Assembly (NCBI RefSeq): GCF_025398155.2
Contig: NZ_CP104562.2
Coordinates: 372,001-436,000, forward strand
Source of the DNA: Roseateles amylovorans
Lineage (GTDB): Bacteria; Pseudomonadota; Gammaproteobacteria; Burkholderiales; Burkholderiaceae_C
Direction: 5' to 3'
Length of the DNA: 64,000 bases
Shown here: in pieces, positions 8,758 through 16,688 of the stretch
How positions within the stretch are numbered: the first letter of the stretch is position 1
How the letters are laid out: each line of letters opens with the position of its first letter
Position numbers and translations under genes: made by a program
Notes under the pieces: model-generated
The model's database searches: none
What the model saw: only the letters and a program-made list of their open reading frames with translations
What the model was told of the DNA's origin: nothing

Positions 8758-9351
8758 TCAGAACCGCCGATGAGAGGCATGAGAGGCGCCGGCCGGGGCG
8801 GCATTGCGGCCCAGGGACTCCAGTTCGCCGATCAGCTGCAATCCCCGGCGGCTGTCCTGGCACTGGTCCACCTGTTCCAGCAGCGCGTTGAAACGGGGGG
8901 CGAATGGCTGGATGCCGATCGCGTCATAAGCGCCGCGGTCATAGCGCTCGTAGAAAGCATTCCTTTGCGCTAGGAACTGCGTGGCCGGCGCAATGTGACC
9001 ATACCCTTGTTGAATGATGGCCTCGTTGGCGGATTTGATCCGGCCCATGCTTTCGAGCTCGGCCTCCAGTGGGGAGAGGGCGCCGTGGAAGGCCTCTTGG
9101 GCAAGCATCTCGGCGCGCTGATGCAGTCGCTCGTACCAACGCTCCAGCGCGACGGAGAACGCCGGACTGTGGGTTTGTGGGAAGACGGTTGCTGCGACGG
9201 CCTTGCCGCTGCTCCAGACCTGTTGCCAACCTACGGCGCGCTGTTGCGCATCGACCCGCTGATTGCCGGTGAGTGGGATCCGGGGCAGGGTGGAGTCGGC
9301 AGGCACCGTCTCAGGTGGAAGGTGGGGACGGAGAGGCAGGCGAGTCAGCAT
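8758..9351 (-). CDS. Unknown protein, tandem paralogue B
   Basis: A 197-residue protein homologous to the gene at 7935-8624: the central 120 residues align with the same order of motifs (WYERL, QGYGHIAP, FLAQRNAFYERY, QPF, RRGLQL, LESLGRNA). AAGGAT about 5 bases before the ATG at 9351 supports this start. The N-terminal 40 residues are Pro- and Thr-rich and unlike paralogue A, and the C-terminus is shorter. No signal peptide. The gap to paralogue A is 133 bases. Function unknown. Confidence 0.75.
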   Translation of the reverse strand: MLTRLPLRPHLPPETVPADSTLPRIPLTGNQRVDAQQRAVGWQQVWSSGKAVAATVFPQTHSPAFSVALERWYERLHQRAEMLAQEAFHGALSPLEAELESMGRIKSANEAIIQQGYGHIAPATQFLAQRNAFYERYDRGAYDAIGIQPFAPRFNALLEQVDQCQDSRRGLQLIGELESLGRNAAPAGASHASHRRF

Positions 9352-9460
9352 GGAATATCCTTGACGTGAACAGAGCCTGCTGTGTGAGCCATGTCGCCCA
9401 GCTCATTCGACAACCTGACACGCGCGAAGCGGCTCTGCCCAGCCCCCGCTGGGGCGAGGG

Positions 9461-10534
9461 TCAGGTCACTGCGGCGCTCAGAAGTCGCACCGTCCCCGCT
9501 AAGGCGTCCATCTCCGCCGGCTGACCAACCGGCACGGTGAACTTGCGCCGGATGTGGCCGATCAAAGCGCCGCGGTAGACCGGCACGTTGAGCGGCAGGA
9601 AGTAGTCGTCGAAGACTTCATCCAGGGTCAGCGTGCCGAAGTGGCCGTCCCCCGGCCCGCAGTTGGTGAACTTGCCCAGCACCACGCCGGCCAGCCGGTC
9701 CAGCGCACCGGACAGGCGCAGCGTCGACAGCATGCGGTCGACCCGGTAGATGTATTCGTTGACCTCTTCCAGGAACAGGATCGCGCCCTGGCAGTCCGGG
9801 AAGTACGGTGTGCCCGCCAGCGAGCTCAGCACCGCCAGGTTGCCGCCCACCAGCGGACCGCGGGCAACACCGGCGCGCAGCGTGCTGATGCGGTCCTGCG
9901 TCGGCACGATGTTGCCGCTGCGCTCCTGCGGATTGCTCAGCAGGTCCGGTTCGGCGTCCATCACCACCGCCTTGAAGTGCTGCACCGAGAACTCGTTCCA
10001 TTCCGAGCCCGCCACCGGGCAGTGGAAGGTGATCAGCCCGGTCTGCCGGTGGATGGCGTTCACCAGGCTGGTCAGGTCGGAGAACCCGCCGAAGAACTTG
10101 GGCTTGCGTCGGATCAGCGCGTAGTTGAGCTTGTCGACGATGCGGTTGCAGCCCGAACCGCCGGCCAGGGCGAGGATGCCGGCGACCTCGTCGTCGGCGA
10201 AGGCGTCGTTGATGTCGGCCGCACGCTGCGCATCGGTGCCTCCGAACTGGCCATAGCGCCCTCGCACATGCGCGCCCAGCTTGACCTTGAAGCCGAGCGC
10301 CTGAACGGCGTCGACGGCGATGTCCAGCGGCTCGCGCTCATAGGTGGCGTTGGCCGGGCTGACCAGGGCCAGGGTGTCGCCGGGGCGGAGTCGCCGGGCG
10401 CGCAGCAGGTCGGTGCCGCCCGCCGCGGGGCTGGCGGCCGGCCGTTCGGGCGCGGCCGCTTGGGCGGGCCAGGCCAGTGCGGCGCCGGCGGTCAGCGCGC
10501 CGGCACCCAGGATCTGACGGCGGGTTGCGGTCAT
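9461..10534 (-). CDS. Tat-exported LD-carboxypeptidase-like protein (peptidase S66)
   Basis: A 357-residue S66 peptidase with an N-terminal twin-arginine signal (TRRQILGAG, residues 4-12; hydrophobic to about 22; AQA cleavage near 27). The triad is kept: Ser152 in GGFSD, Glu256 in LFLEEV, His327 in IGHIRRKF. LD-carboxypeptidases release D-Ala from the third-position diamino acid, normally in the cytosol; this copy should work in the periplasm. Start ATG 10534 has AGGAG 6 bases upstream. It sits 22 bases after ddpX, in the same direction, and probably shares its transcript. It is clearly diverged from the cytosolic ldcA at 2206-3120. Confidence 0.87.
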   Translation of the reverse strand: MTATRRQILGAGALTAGAALAWPAQAAAPERPAASPAAGGTDLLRARRLRPGDTLALVSPANATYEREPLDIAVDAVQALGFKVKLGAHVRGRYGQFGGTDAQRAADINDAFADDEVAGILALAGGSGCNRIVDKLNYALIRRKPKFFGGFSDLTSLVNAIHRQTGLITFHCPVAGSEWNEFSVQHFKAVVMDAEPDLLSNPQERSGNIVPTQDRISTLRAGVARGPLVGGNLAVLSSLAGTPYFPDCQGAILFLEEVNEYIYRVDRMLSTLRLSGALDRLAGVVLGKFTNCGPGDGHFGTLTLDEVFDDYFLPLNVPVYRGALIGHIRRKFTVPVGQPAEMDALAGTVRLLSAAVT

Positions 10535-10556
10535 GGCATCTCCTGCTCAAAAGGAT

Positions 10557-11177
10557 TCAGAGCACCAGCGGCAGGGTGCGTCGCACCTGCTCGCGATCGC
10601 CGAAGTCGAAATGCCACCACTCGGTGCTGATGGTCTGGAAGCCGGCATGGCGCATCGCGGCGCGCAGCCAGCCCCGGTGCTGGAGCTGCGACGCGGTGAG
10701 GCCGCCCTGGGCGAGCTGCTCGGCTTCGAACTCGGGATGGGAGGCGGGAGTCATCTCGTCGAACGCGGTGCCCATGTCCAGTTCGCGGCCGTGCGCATCG
10801 AGCAGCGTGACATCGACCGCCATGCCGAAGGAATGGATGGAGCGCCGCGCCGGATGAGCGAGGTACTTCGTCAGTGGCGTGCCTTCGAGTTCCGCCCACA
10901 GCGCTTCCTGCACCCGTTGCGGTCGCAGCGCATCGAGCACCACCAGGGTCAGGTCCGGCTGGTGTCGCGACAGCCAGCCGGCGGCCTCCACCAGTGCGGC
11001 GGCCGCTTCCTGGCGCAGGTAGGCGCAGTCCAGCCCGCCATAGACATTGCGGCCGACGAAGTTGTCCGGCGTGGCATAGCGCAGATCGATCGCGATGCCG
11101 GGCAGGGTGAGCAGCGCGCGGAACTCCGGATGCGCGGCGATCTCTTCGCAGGGGATGGCGGGCTCGGGTCGGCTCAT
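10557..11177 (-). CDS. ddpX: D-alanyl-D-alanine dipeptidase (VanX/DdpX family)
   Basis: A 206-residue zinc dipeptidase. The SxHxxGxAxD motif is at 113-122 (zinc ligands His115, Asp122) and ExxH is at 186-189 (Glu186 catalytic base, His189 zinc ligand). Arg85 in DALRPQR matches the transition-state arginine of VanX. The enzyme splits D-Ala-D-Ala into two D-Ala. There is no signal peptide, so it acts in the cytosol on imported dipeptide, as with DdpX beside its transporter in E. coli. Here a Dpp-type importer is encoded just upstream. Start ATG 11177 fits the family length; the longer open frame (to 11387) runs through the heptamer array. A vancomycin-resistance role is unlikely in a Gram-negative. 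Confidence 0.9.
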   Translation of the reverse strand: MSRPEPAIPCEEIAAHPEFRALLTLPGIAIDLRYATPDNFVGRNVYGGLDCAYLRQEAAAALVEAAGWLSRHQPDLTLVVLDALRPQRVQEALWAELEGTPLTKYLAHPARRSIHSFGMAVDVTLLDAHGRELDMGTAFDEMTPASHPEFEAEQLAQGGLTASQLQHRGWLRAAMRHAGFQTISTEWWHFDFGDREQVRRTLPLVL

Positions 11178-11246
11178 GGCGGGGCGGGCATCCTGGAGAA
11201 GGGGGTGTACGGGCGTGGCGTGGGGCTCGGGCTGGGCGTGCTGCTT

Positions 11247-11281
11247 GATGCGTCGTGCGTGGTGCATCGTGCGTGGTGTGA
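11247..11281. repeat. Heptamer tandem array upstream of ddpX
   Basis: Five units in 7-base register: GATGCGT, CGTGCGT, GGTGCAT, CGTGCGT, GGTGTGA. It lies 70-104 bases before the ddpX start, in the gap after the lysR stop. Confidence 0.7.
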
Positions 11282-11304
11282 GCGCCGATCGGGTGCTCCG
11301 TGCC

Positions 11305-12204
11305 TCAGCCCAGGCTGTCGAGGTTGCTGCGGGCAGCGTCGCGCAGGTAGGTGACGAGGCGGCGGGCGGCCTGCGCCAGCGGCGCACTGGCGGAGGTGAG
11401 CAGGTAGAGCTGGACGCTCATCGCCGGTTGCAACGGGCGCACCCGCACCCGCGCCCGGTCGGCCGAGGCCGCGGTGAACGGATCCACCACCGTCATGCCG
11501 ACGCCGGCCTCCACCAGCGCCCGGGCGAGCTGGTAGGTCTGCACGGTGATGCGGCTGTCGAGATGGCGGCCCTGGGCTTCGCCGGCGTTGTGCAGCATCT
11601 GGCCCAGCGGGTCGTCCTCGACCATCGCGATCAGCTCGGATTCGATCTCTTCCAGCGGCAACGGACCCTGGCCCTGGGCCTCCGGGCTGTGCAGCGGGCA
11701 CAGGGCCATCATCGTGCCGGCGGCCAACACCTCGGTCTTGATGCCGGGATGACGCGGGTCATGCAGGCTCAGCGCCAGGTCGGCCTCGCCCAGCAGCAGC
11801 GCCGAGACGATCTCGCGGGTGTGATGGGTGCTGAGCTGGATGCGGCTGCGCGGGAAGGCCTGGGTCCAGTGGGTCATCGCCGCCGGGATGACCGATGCGC
11901 CGAGCGTGGGCGTGGCCATCAGGCGCAGCAGCTCGGATTCCCCGGTGCGCAGGTTGGCGGCCAGCCGCCGGATTGAGACCAGGTCCCGGTTGAGCTTGTC
12001 GATCTCCACGAACAGCCGCTGGGCCTCGGGCGTCGGGTAGAGCTTGCCTCGCACCCGATCGAACAGCGGCATGCCGAGCTGCAGTTCGCAGTGCTGCAGC
12101 ACCTTGGTCACCGCCGGCTGGGAGATGTGCAACAGCACAGCAGCGCCGCTGATGGTGCCGGCCTGCATCACGGCGTGGAAGACTTCGATGTGCCGTAGGC
12201 GCAT
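11305..12204 (-). CDS. LysR-family transcriptional regulator
   Basis: A 299-residue LTTR. The winged-helix DNA-binding domain is residues about 3-62 (IEVFHAVMQAGTISGAA, then ISQPAVTKVL as recognition helix region), followed by the two-lobed effector-binding domain. ATG 12204 begins 2 bases after the dppA stop; a GTG at 12210 would overlap that stop as GTGA. Either way it is translated with dppA. It probably controls this locus: a perfect T-N11-A dyad lies upstream of dppA and a near copy upstream of murQ. A muropeptide, D-Ala-D-Ala or an amino sugar would be a natural effector, by analogy with AmpR, but this is inference. Confidence 0.92.
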   Translation of the reverse strand: MRLRHIEVFHAVMQAGTISGAAVLLHISQPAVTKVLQHCELQLGMPLFDRVRGKLYPTPEAQRLFVEIDKLNRDLVSIRRLAANLRTGESELLRLMATPTLGASVIPAAMTHWTQAFPRSRIQLSTHHTREIVSALLLGEADLALSLHDPRHPGIKTEVLAAGTMMALCPLHSPEAQGQGPLPLEEIESELIAMVEDDPLGQMLHNAGEAQGRHLDSRITVQTYQLARALVEAGVGMTVVDPFTAASADRARVRVRPLQPAMSVQLYLLTSASAPLAQAARRLVTYLRDAARSNLDSLG

Positions 12205-12206
12205 GG

Positions 12207-13832
12207 TCACTCGCGGTAGACGTTCTCAAAGATCACCCCGCCGTTGGGCTGCATCCGGAATCCGCGCAGGTCCCGGCTGGTGGGGATGTAGACCGTCGAG
12301 TGTGCCATCGTGATCCAGGGCCGCTCGCGCTTGAAGATCTCCTGGGCCTGCTCATAGAGCGCCTGACGCGCAGCCGGGTCGGGGTTCGCACGGGCGGCGT
12401 CGATCAGGCGCTCGAAGTCGCGGTGGCAGAACTTCACGCCGGTGGTGTTGGTCGCGCAGCTGAGGTTGGGGGTGAGGAAATCATCGGCGTCGCCGTTCTC
12501 GCCCGACCAGCCGCTCATGTAGACCGAATGCTCACCGGCGTTGGCGCGCTTCAGGTATTCGCCCCATTCGTAGGTGCGGATCTGCGCCCGCACGCCGATG
12601 CGGGCCCAGTCCTGCTGGATCAGCTGCGCCATGAGTTGGCCGTTGGGATTGGTGGGCCGGGTGACCGGCAGCGCCCACAGGTCGATGTCCAGCCCGTTGG
12701 GGAAGCCCGCCTGCAGCAGCAGGGCCTTGGCGCGGTCGGGGTTGTATTCGTTGCGCAGGTGCCGGTGGTAGCCGGGAATGGCCGGCGGGAAGGGATTGAC
12801 CGCCTGCATCGCGTCGCCGCGCGGGAACAGGGCGCGGAAGATGGCGTCGCGGTCGATGGCGATGTCCAGCGCTTCGCGCACCAGGCGGTTGTCGGTGGGC
12901 GGTTTGCGCAGGTTGAACGAGAGATAGGAGATGTTGAGCGCCTGGATCTTCTCCAGCTTCAGGCGGTCCGGATGGCGGTCCAGGGCGGCGACATCGATGT
13001 CTCGCAGCGGGGAGGTGATCTGGCACTCGCCTGCCAGCAGTTTCTGCACCCGCACCGGGGCCTCTCGGCTGATGCTGAAGATCAGCTTGCGGGTGCGCTG
13101 GGGGCTGCCCCAGTAATCGGGGTTGGCCTCCATCCGCACCACATCGTCCTTGGCATAGCTGCGAAAGGCGAACGGGCCGGTACCGATCGGCAGCCGGTTG
13201 ATCTGGCTGGCCTTGCCCTCGCGAAGCAGTTGCGCACCGTATTCGGCCGACTGGATGCCGGCGAAGGCCATCGCAAACCAGCTGACGAAGGTGACATTGG
13301 CTTGGTGCAGCGTGAAGCGCACCGTCATGTCGTCGACCTTCTCCATGCGCGCGATCGCCTTGGCCAGGCCGAGGTTCTGCGGATAGATGAAGTTGGCGGG
13401 AAAGGCTTTGTTGAAGGGGTGATCGCGATCGAGGAAGCGACCGAAGGTGAACAGCACGTCGTCCGCATTGAAGTGGCGGGTGGGCGTGAACCAGGGGCGG
13501 GTGTGGAACTTCACGCCGGGGCGCAGCTCGAAGACGAAGCTGCGGGCGTCCGGGCTGATGGTCCAGCGGGTCGCCAAGCCGGGTTGCAGCGCGGTGCCGC
13601 CCCGCTCGAAGCGCACCAGGCCCTGGAACATCTGGTTGTTGACGTTGTTGGTGCTGGCCGAATCCCAGAGCCCCGGATCGAACCCTTCCGGGCTGGCATC
13701 GGTGCAATAGATCAACGGTTTCGGCGCAGCCGGGGCGGCGGCCGCAGGCACGCTGGCGCCCGAGGCGACGAGCGCGGCGACCAACAGGGCGATCAGGGGA
13801 GGGCGCATCGGAATGGGCAAGGACCGACGCAT
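12207..13832 (-). CDS. dppA: Periplasmic dipeptide-binding protein (DppA type, SBP family 5)
   Basis: A 541-residue solute-binding protein with a signal peptide (hydrophobic core about residues 12-28, cleavage near AAAA). It follows E. coli DppA closely through its length: SPEGFDP near the mature start, PIGTGPF, DYWG, LWALPVTRP and YEWGEYLKRA are all in place. DppA feeds dipeptides to the DppBCDF importer. The transporter genes lie just upstream in gene order (14767-18648), but a toxin-antitoxin pair on the opposite strand separates them, so dppA needs its own promoter; a LysR-type box sits 49-65 bases before its start. ATG 13832 is used; ATG 13808 is an alternative. D-Ala-D-Ala or murein peptides are likely ligands given ddpX and LdcA downstream. 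Confidence 0.92.
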   Translation of the reverse strand: MRRSLPIPMRPPLIALLVAALVASGASVPAAAAPAAPKPLIYCTDASPEGFDPGLWDSASTNNVNNQMFQGLVRFERGGTALQPGLATRWTISPDARSFVFELRPGVKFHTRPWFTPTRHFNADDVLFTFGRFLDRDHPFNKAFPANFIYPQNLGLAKAIARMEKVDDMTVRFTLHQANVTFVSWFAMAFAGIQSAEYGAQLLREGKASQINRLPIGTGPFAFRSYAKDDVVRMEANPDYWGSPQRTRKLIFSISREAPVRVQKLLAGECQITSPLRDIDVAALDRHPDRLKLEKIQALNISYLSFNLRKPPTDNRLVREALDIAIDRDAIFRALFPRGDAMQAVNPFPPAIPGYHRHLRNEYNPDRAKALLLQAGFPNGLDIDLWALPVTRPTNPNGQLMAQLIQQDWARIGVRAQIRTYEWGEYLKRANAGEHSVYMSGWSGENGDADDFLTPNLSCATNTTGVKFCHRDFERLIDAARANPDPAARQALYEQAQEIFKRERPWITMAHSTVYIPTSRDLRGFRMQPNGGVIFENVYRE

Positions 13833-14181
13833 TGTCGAAACGGGGGCGCGAGGGTCACAACTGAAATGGGCGGTTCAGACCATAACACCGGGTTATGTGG
13901 GTGGCGGCGGAGCAGGGAAGACCGTCGGATCGCCCGGTCCGGCCATCGTGTGGTCTTCGCCAAGGGGTCAGTCGTCATTTCTTTGCCGAAGCGGGTGGCT
14001 GCCCACCTGCAGCCACAGCACTGCGCTGATTTGGCTTTGGTCAGTTTTCTCCGGTCGAAGTGCACCGGGTTTGCATCGGAGCGCCGAGATGATTCAAGCC
14101 TGCTCTTTTTCCGCGCTCATGAAGCCGTATAGTGACGCAGACGACGCTACATTGTCGCTACGCTGACGCGGGAGAAGCCCC
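13833..14181. other. Divergent promoter region dppA / dinJ-yafQ
   Basis: A 349-base gap between dppA (minus) and the antitoxin gene (plus). It holds the LysR-type dyad at 13881-13897. Near the antitoxin, a TATAGT hexamer (14128-14133) could be a -10 element, and TAGTGAC (14130-14136) with GTCGCTA (14154-14160) form an imperfect inverted repeat that may be the antitoxin's operator. The stretch from about 13960 to 14160 looks less GC-rich than its surroundings. Confidence 0.4.
13881..13897. promoter_or_regulatory. LysR-type operator upstream of dppA
   Basis: CATAAC-ACCGG-GTTATG is a perfect 6-bp dyad with the T-N11-A form of LysR boxes. It is 49-65 bases upstream of the dppA ATG, and the second gene of that transcript encodes a LysR regulator. 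A one-mismatch copy lies upstream of murQ (29208-29224). Confidence 0.6.
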
Positions 14182-14472
14182 ATGACTATGACCATCAAGT
14201 CCACCGAATTGCGATCTCGTGTCGAACCTGATCTGAAGGAATCCGCCGCAGAGGTGCTGGCCCAGTGTGGCTTGACCTTGAGCGATGCCATCCGTCTCTT
14301 CCTGAGGCAGGTGGTGCTGCACAACGGGCTGCCCTTCGAGGTCAAGGTACCGACAGCGGAAACTCGGGCAGCCATGGAAGAGGCCCGTTCGATCACACGA
14401 GCGCGATTCGGCTCCGGGCAGGAACTGATCGATGATCTTGAGAAAAACACCCGCTCGAGAAAAGCGCGCTAA
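14182..14472 (+). CDS. dinJ: Antitoxin, RelB/DinJ family
   Basis: A 96-residue ribbon-helix-helix antitoxin. The N-terminal strand and helices (RSRVEPDLKESAAEVL, then GLTLSDAIRLFLRQV, residues about 10-48) match DinJ/RelB, and a disordered tail would wrap the toxin. GGAG lies 8 bases before ATG 14182. Its end overlaps yafQ by 41 bases. DinJ-type antitoxins bind their own promoter with the toxin. Confidence 0.9.
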   Translation: MTMTIKSTELRSRVEPDLKESAAEVLAQCGLTLSDAIRLFLRQVVLHNGLPFEVKVPTAETRAAMEEARSITRARFGSGQELIDDLEKNTRSRKAR

Positions 14473-14755
14473 GCCACCTCGTGCGTCGGACTACGCCGCC
14501 AAATTTCTAAAGGACTGGGAACGCCTGTCGCACTCCGGCCGCTTCGACATGCGCCGGTTGAAAACGGCGATGCTGCTGTTGATTGCCAATGAGGGTTCTC
14601 TGCCTGCCGAGTACCGGGATCACGCGCTCCTCGGCGAGATGAAGGATCACCGGGAATGCCACATCGGAGGTGATTTCCTGCTGGTCTACCACCTCAGGGG
14701 GGACGCCATCGTCTTCGTGCGCGCCGGCACGCATGCCGACTTGTTTGGCTGTTGA
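14432..14755 (+). CDS. yafQ: Toxin, YafQ family (RelE-like endoribonuclease)
   Basis: A 107-residue type II toxin of the YafQ group, which cuts mRNA in the ribosome. The family's C-terminal signature is present: HALLGEMKDHRECHI, a hydrophobic strand (FLLVYHL) and GTHADLF, supplying the His, Asp and Phe active-site residues. No other upstream start is available, so the ATG at 14432 inside dinJ is used. The gene ends 11 bases short of the convergent dppF stop. The pair is inserted between dppF and dppA, which are co-directional on the other strand. Confidence 0.88.
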   Translation: MILRKTPAREKRAKPPRASDYAAKFLKDWERLSHSGRFDMRRLKTAMLLLIANEGSLPAEYRDHALLGEMKDHRECHIGGDFLLVYHLRGDAIVFVRAGTHADLFGC

Positions 14756-14766
14756 GGCAGCGCCAG

Positions 14767-15747
14767 TCAGATCACATCACACGCCACCCACCTCCCGGCC
14801 ACCTCCCTGAGCGCAGGCCGCACCTCGGCACAGCGCGGCACCGCCAGCGGGCAGCGCTGGTGGAAAGCGCAGCCGCTGGGCGGCTTCAGGGGGCTGGGCA
14901 GCTCGCCATGAATGCGGATGCGCTCGCGACGATCCGCCGCGCGCAGCGCAGGCGTGGCACTGATCAGCGCCTGGGTGTAGGGATGCAGCGGCTGCGCAAA
15001 CAGGCGGCGCTTGTCGCCCTGCTCGACCACCCGGCCCAGGTACATCACCATCACCTCGTCGGCCACATGCTCCACCACCGCCAGGTTGTGAGAGATGAAC
15101 ACGTAGCCGGTGCCGAATTCATCCTGCAGGTCCATGAACAGGTTGAGGATCTGCGCCTGGATCGACAGGTCCAGCGCCGAGGTTGGCTCATCGGCGACCA
15201 CGATGCCCGGCTGCAGCACCATCGCCCGGGCGATCGCAATGCGCTGGCGCTGTCCGCCCGAGAACATGTGCGGGTAACGCGCCAGATGCTCGTGTCGCAG
15301 GCCCACCTTCGCGGCCAGGGCTTCGATGCGCTCCTGGCGCTCGGCACGGGTCAGCCGGGTGTTGATGACCAGCGGTTCGGCCAGCGTCGAGGCGATCGTC
15401 TTGCGCGGATTGAGCGACGCATACGGGTTCTGGAACACCATCTGCACCTGGCGACGCAAGGCCGGATGGGTCCGCACATCGGCCGCGTCCTGGCCCTGGA
15501 TCCGCAACTCGCCGGAGGTCGGCGTCTCGATCAAGGTCAGCGCGCGCGCCAAGGTCGATTTGCCGCAGCCGGATTCGCCCACCACCGCCAGCGTGCGGCC
15601 GGCCCGCAACTCGAAGCTGACCCCATCCAGCGCGCGGACCGTGGCCGGCGGCGAGAACCAGCCGCGCCGGACGCTGTAGTGCCGCGCCAGCTCACGGGCC
15701 TGCAGCAGCGGCACGTCGGGGGACGGCGTCAGCTCGCCGGCGCTCAT
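14767..15747 (-). CDS. dppF: Dipeptide ABC transporter ATPase (DppF type)
   Basis: A 326-residue ATP-binding subunit. Walker A is GESGCGKST (about residue 57), the signature is FSGGQRQR, Walker B is IVVADEP and the switch histidine is in FISHN. The C-terminal oligopeptide-transporter extension with Cys residues (CAFHQRCPLA, CDVI) is typical of DppF/OppF. Its ATG overlaps the stop of the preceding ATPase gene as ATGA. Confidence 0.92.
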   Translation of the reverse strand: MSAGELTPSPDVPLLQARELARHYSVRRGWFSPPATVRALDGVSFELRAGRTLAVVGESGCGKSTLARALTLIETPTSGELRIQGQDAADVRTHPALRRQVQMVFQNPYASLNPRKTIASTLAEPLVINTRLTRAERQERIEALAAKVGLRHEHLARYPHMFSGGQRQRIAIARAMVLQPGIVVADEPTSALDLSIQAQILNLFMDLQDEFGTGYVFISHNLAVVEHVADEVMVMYLGRVVEQGDKRRLFAQPLHPYTQALISATPALRAADRRERIRIHGELPSPLKPPSGCAFHQRCPLAVPRCAEVRPALREVAGRWVACDVI

Positions 15748-16688
15748 GCGGGCGTCTCCTCATGCAGCGGATAGAAGCAGCGCACGCCGTGAGCCACCGC
15801 GGGTCGCTCGGTGCGGCAGCGCGGCTGTACCCGAGCGCATCGGGGCGCGAAGAGGCAGCCGGCGGGACGGTCCAGCGCCCCCGGCACGATGCCGGGCAGC
15901 GCCTGCAGTCGGCGGGCGCCTCGGTTGTGCTCCGGGATCGCGGCCAGCAAGGCGGCGGTGTAGGGATGCTGCGGCGATTCGAAGACGCCCGGCAGCGGGC
16001 CGGTCTCGACCACCTGGCCCGCATACATCACCGCCACGCGCTGGGCCATCTCGGACACCACCGCCAGGTCGTGGGTGATCATCACCAGCGCCATGCCGCG
16101 CTCCCGTTGCAGCCGCAGCAGCAGGTCCATGATCTGGGCCTGGATGGTCACATCCAATGCCGTGGTGGGTTCGTCGGCGATCAGCAGCTTGGGCGAACAG
16201 GCGATGGCCAGCGCAATCATCACCCGCTGGTTCATGCCGCCGGAGAGCTCATGCGGATAGGCCTTCAACCGGTTCGGCGCGTCCGGGATCTCCACCTGTT
16301 CCAGCAGTTCCAGGGCGCGTTGATGGGCGGCATCGCCGCGCAGGCCGAGGTGCGCGCGCAGCACCTCGCCCAGCTGATGGCCGACGGTGTAGCTCGGATT
16401 GAGACTGGCCAGCGCATCCTGGAACACCATCGCCACCTCGCGGCCGATCAGCCGCCGACGCTCCCGGGCGGAGACGGTCAGCAGATCGTGGCCGTCGAAG
16501 CGCAGGGCCTGGGCGGTGACGCGGCCCGGCGCGTCGATCAGCCCCATCAGCGCCATCATGCTGACCGACTTGCCGGAGCCCGATTCGCCGACGATGCCCA
16601 GCACCCCGCCGGGCGCGACCTGCAGGTCCACGCCGTCCACCGCCGCAAAGGTGCCGAAGCGCACCCGCAGATCTTGAATGTCCAGCAT
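15744..16688 (-). CDS. dppD: Dipeptide ABC transporter ATPase (DppD type)
   Basis: A 314-residue ATP-binding subunit. Walker A is GESGSGKSV, the signature is LSGGMNQR, Walker B is LLIADEP and the switch is MITHD. The C-terminal motif (CLFAPRCARVQPRC) marks the oligopeptide-transporter subfamily. Start ATG 16688 shares one base with the upstream permease stop (TGATG). It pairs with DppF as the two-ATPase motor of the importer. Confidence 0.92.
   Translation of the reverse strand: MLDIQDLRVRFGTFAAVDGVDLQVAPGGVLGIVGESGSGKSVSMMALMGLIDAPGRVTAQALRFDGHDLLTVSARERRRLIGREVAMVFQDALASLNPSYTVGHQLGEVLRAHLGLRGDAAHQRALELLEQVEIPDAPNRLKAYPHELSGGMNQRVMIALAIACSPKLLIADEPTTALDVTIQAQIMDLLLRLQRERGMALVMITHDLAVVSEMAQRVAVMYAGQVVETGPLPGVFESPQHPYTAALLAAIPEHNRGARRLQALPGIVPGALDRPAGCLFAPRCARVQPRCRTERPAVAHGVRCFYPLHEETPA

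Noticed and set aside
10557..11177. Vancomycin-resistance operon (vanX)
   Set aside because: No vanH, vanA or vanRS genes; neighbours are dipeptide import and cell-wall salvage, so DdpX-type catabolism fits better.
13960..14760. A larger mobile island around dinJ-yafQ
   Set aside because: No transposase, integrase, terminal repeats or target duplications could be seen; only the two-gene module is supported.
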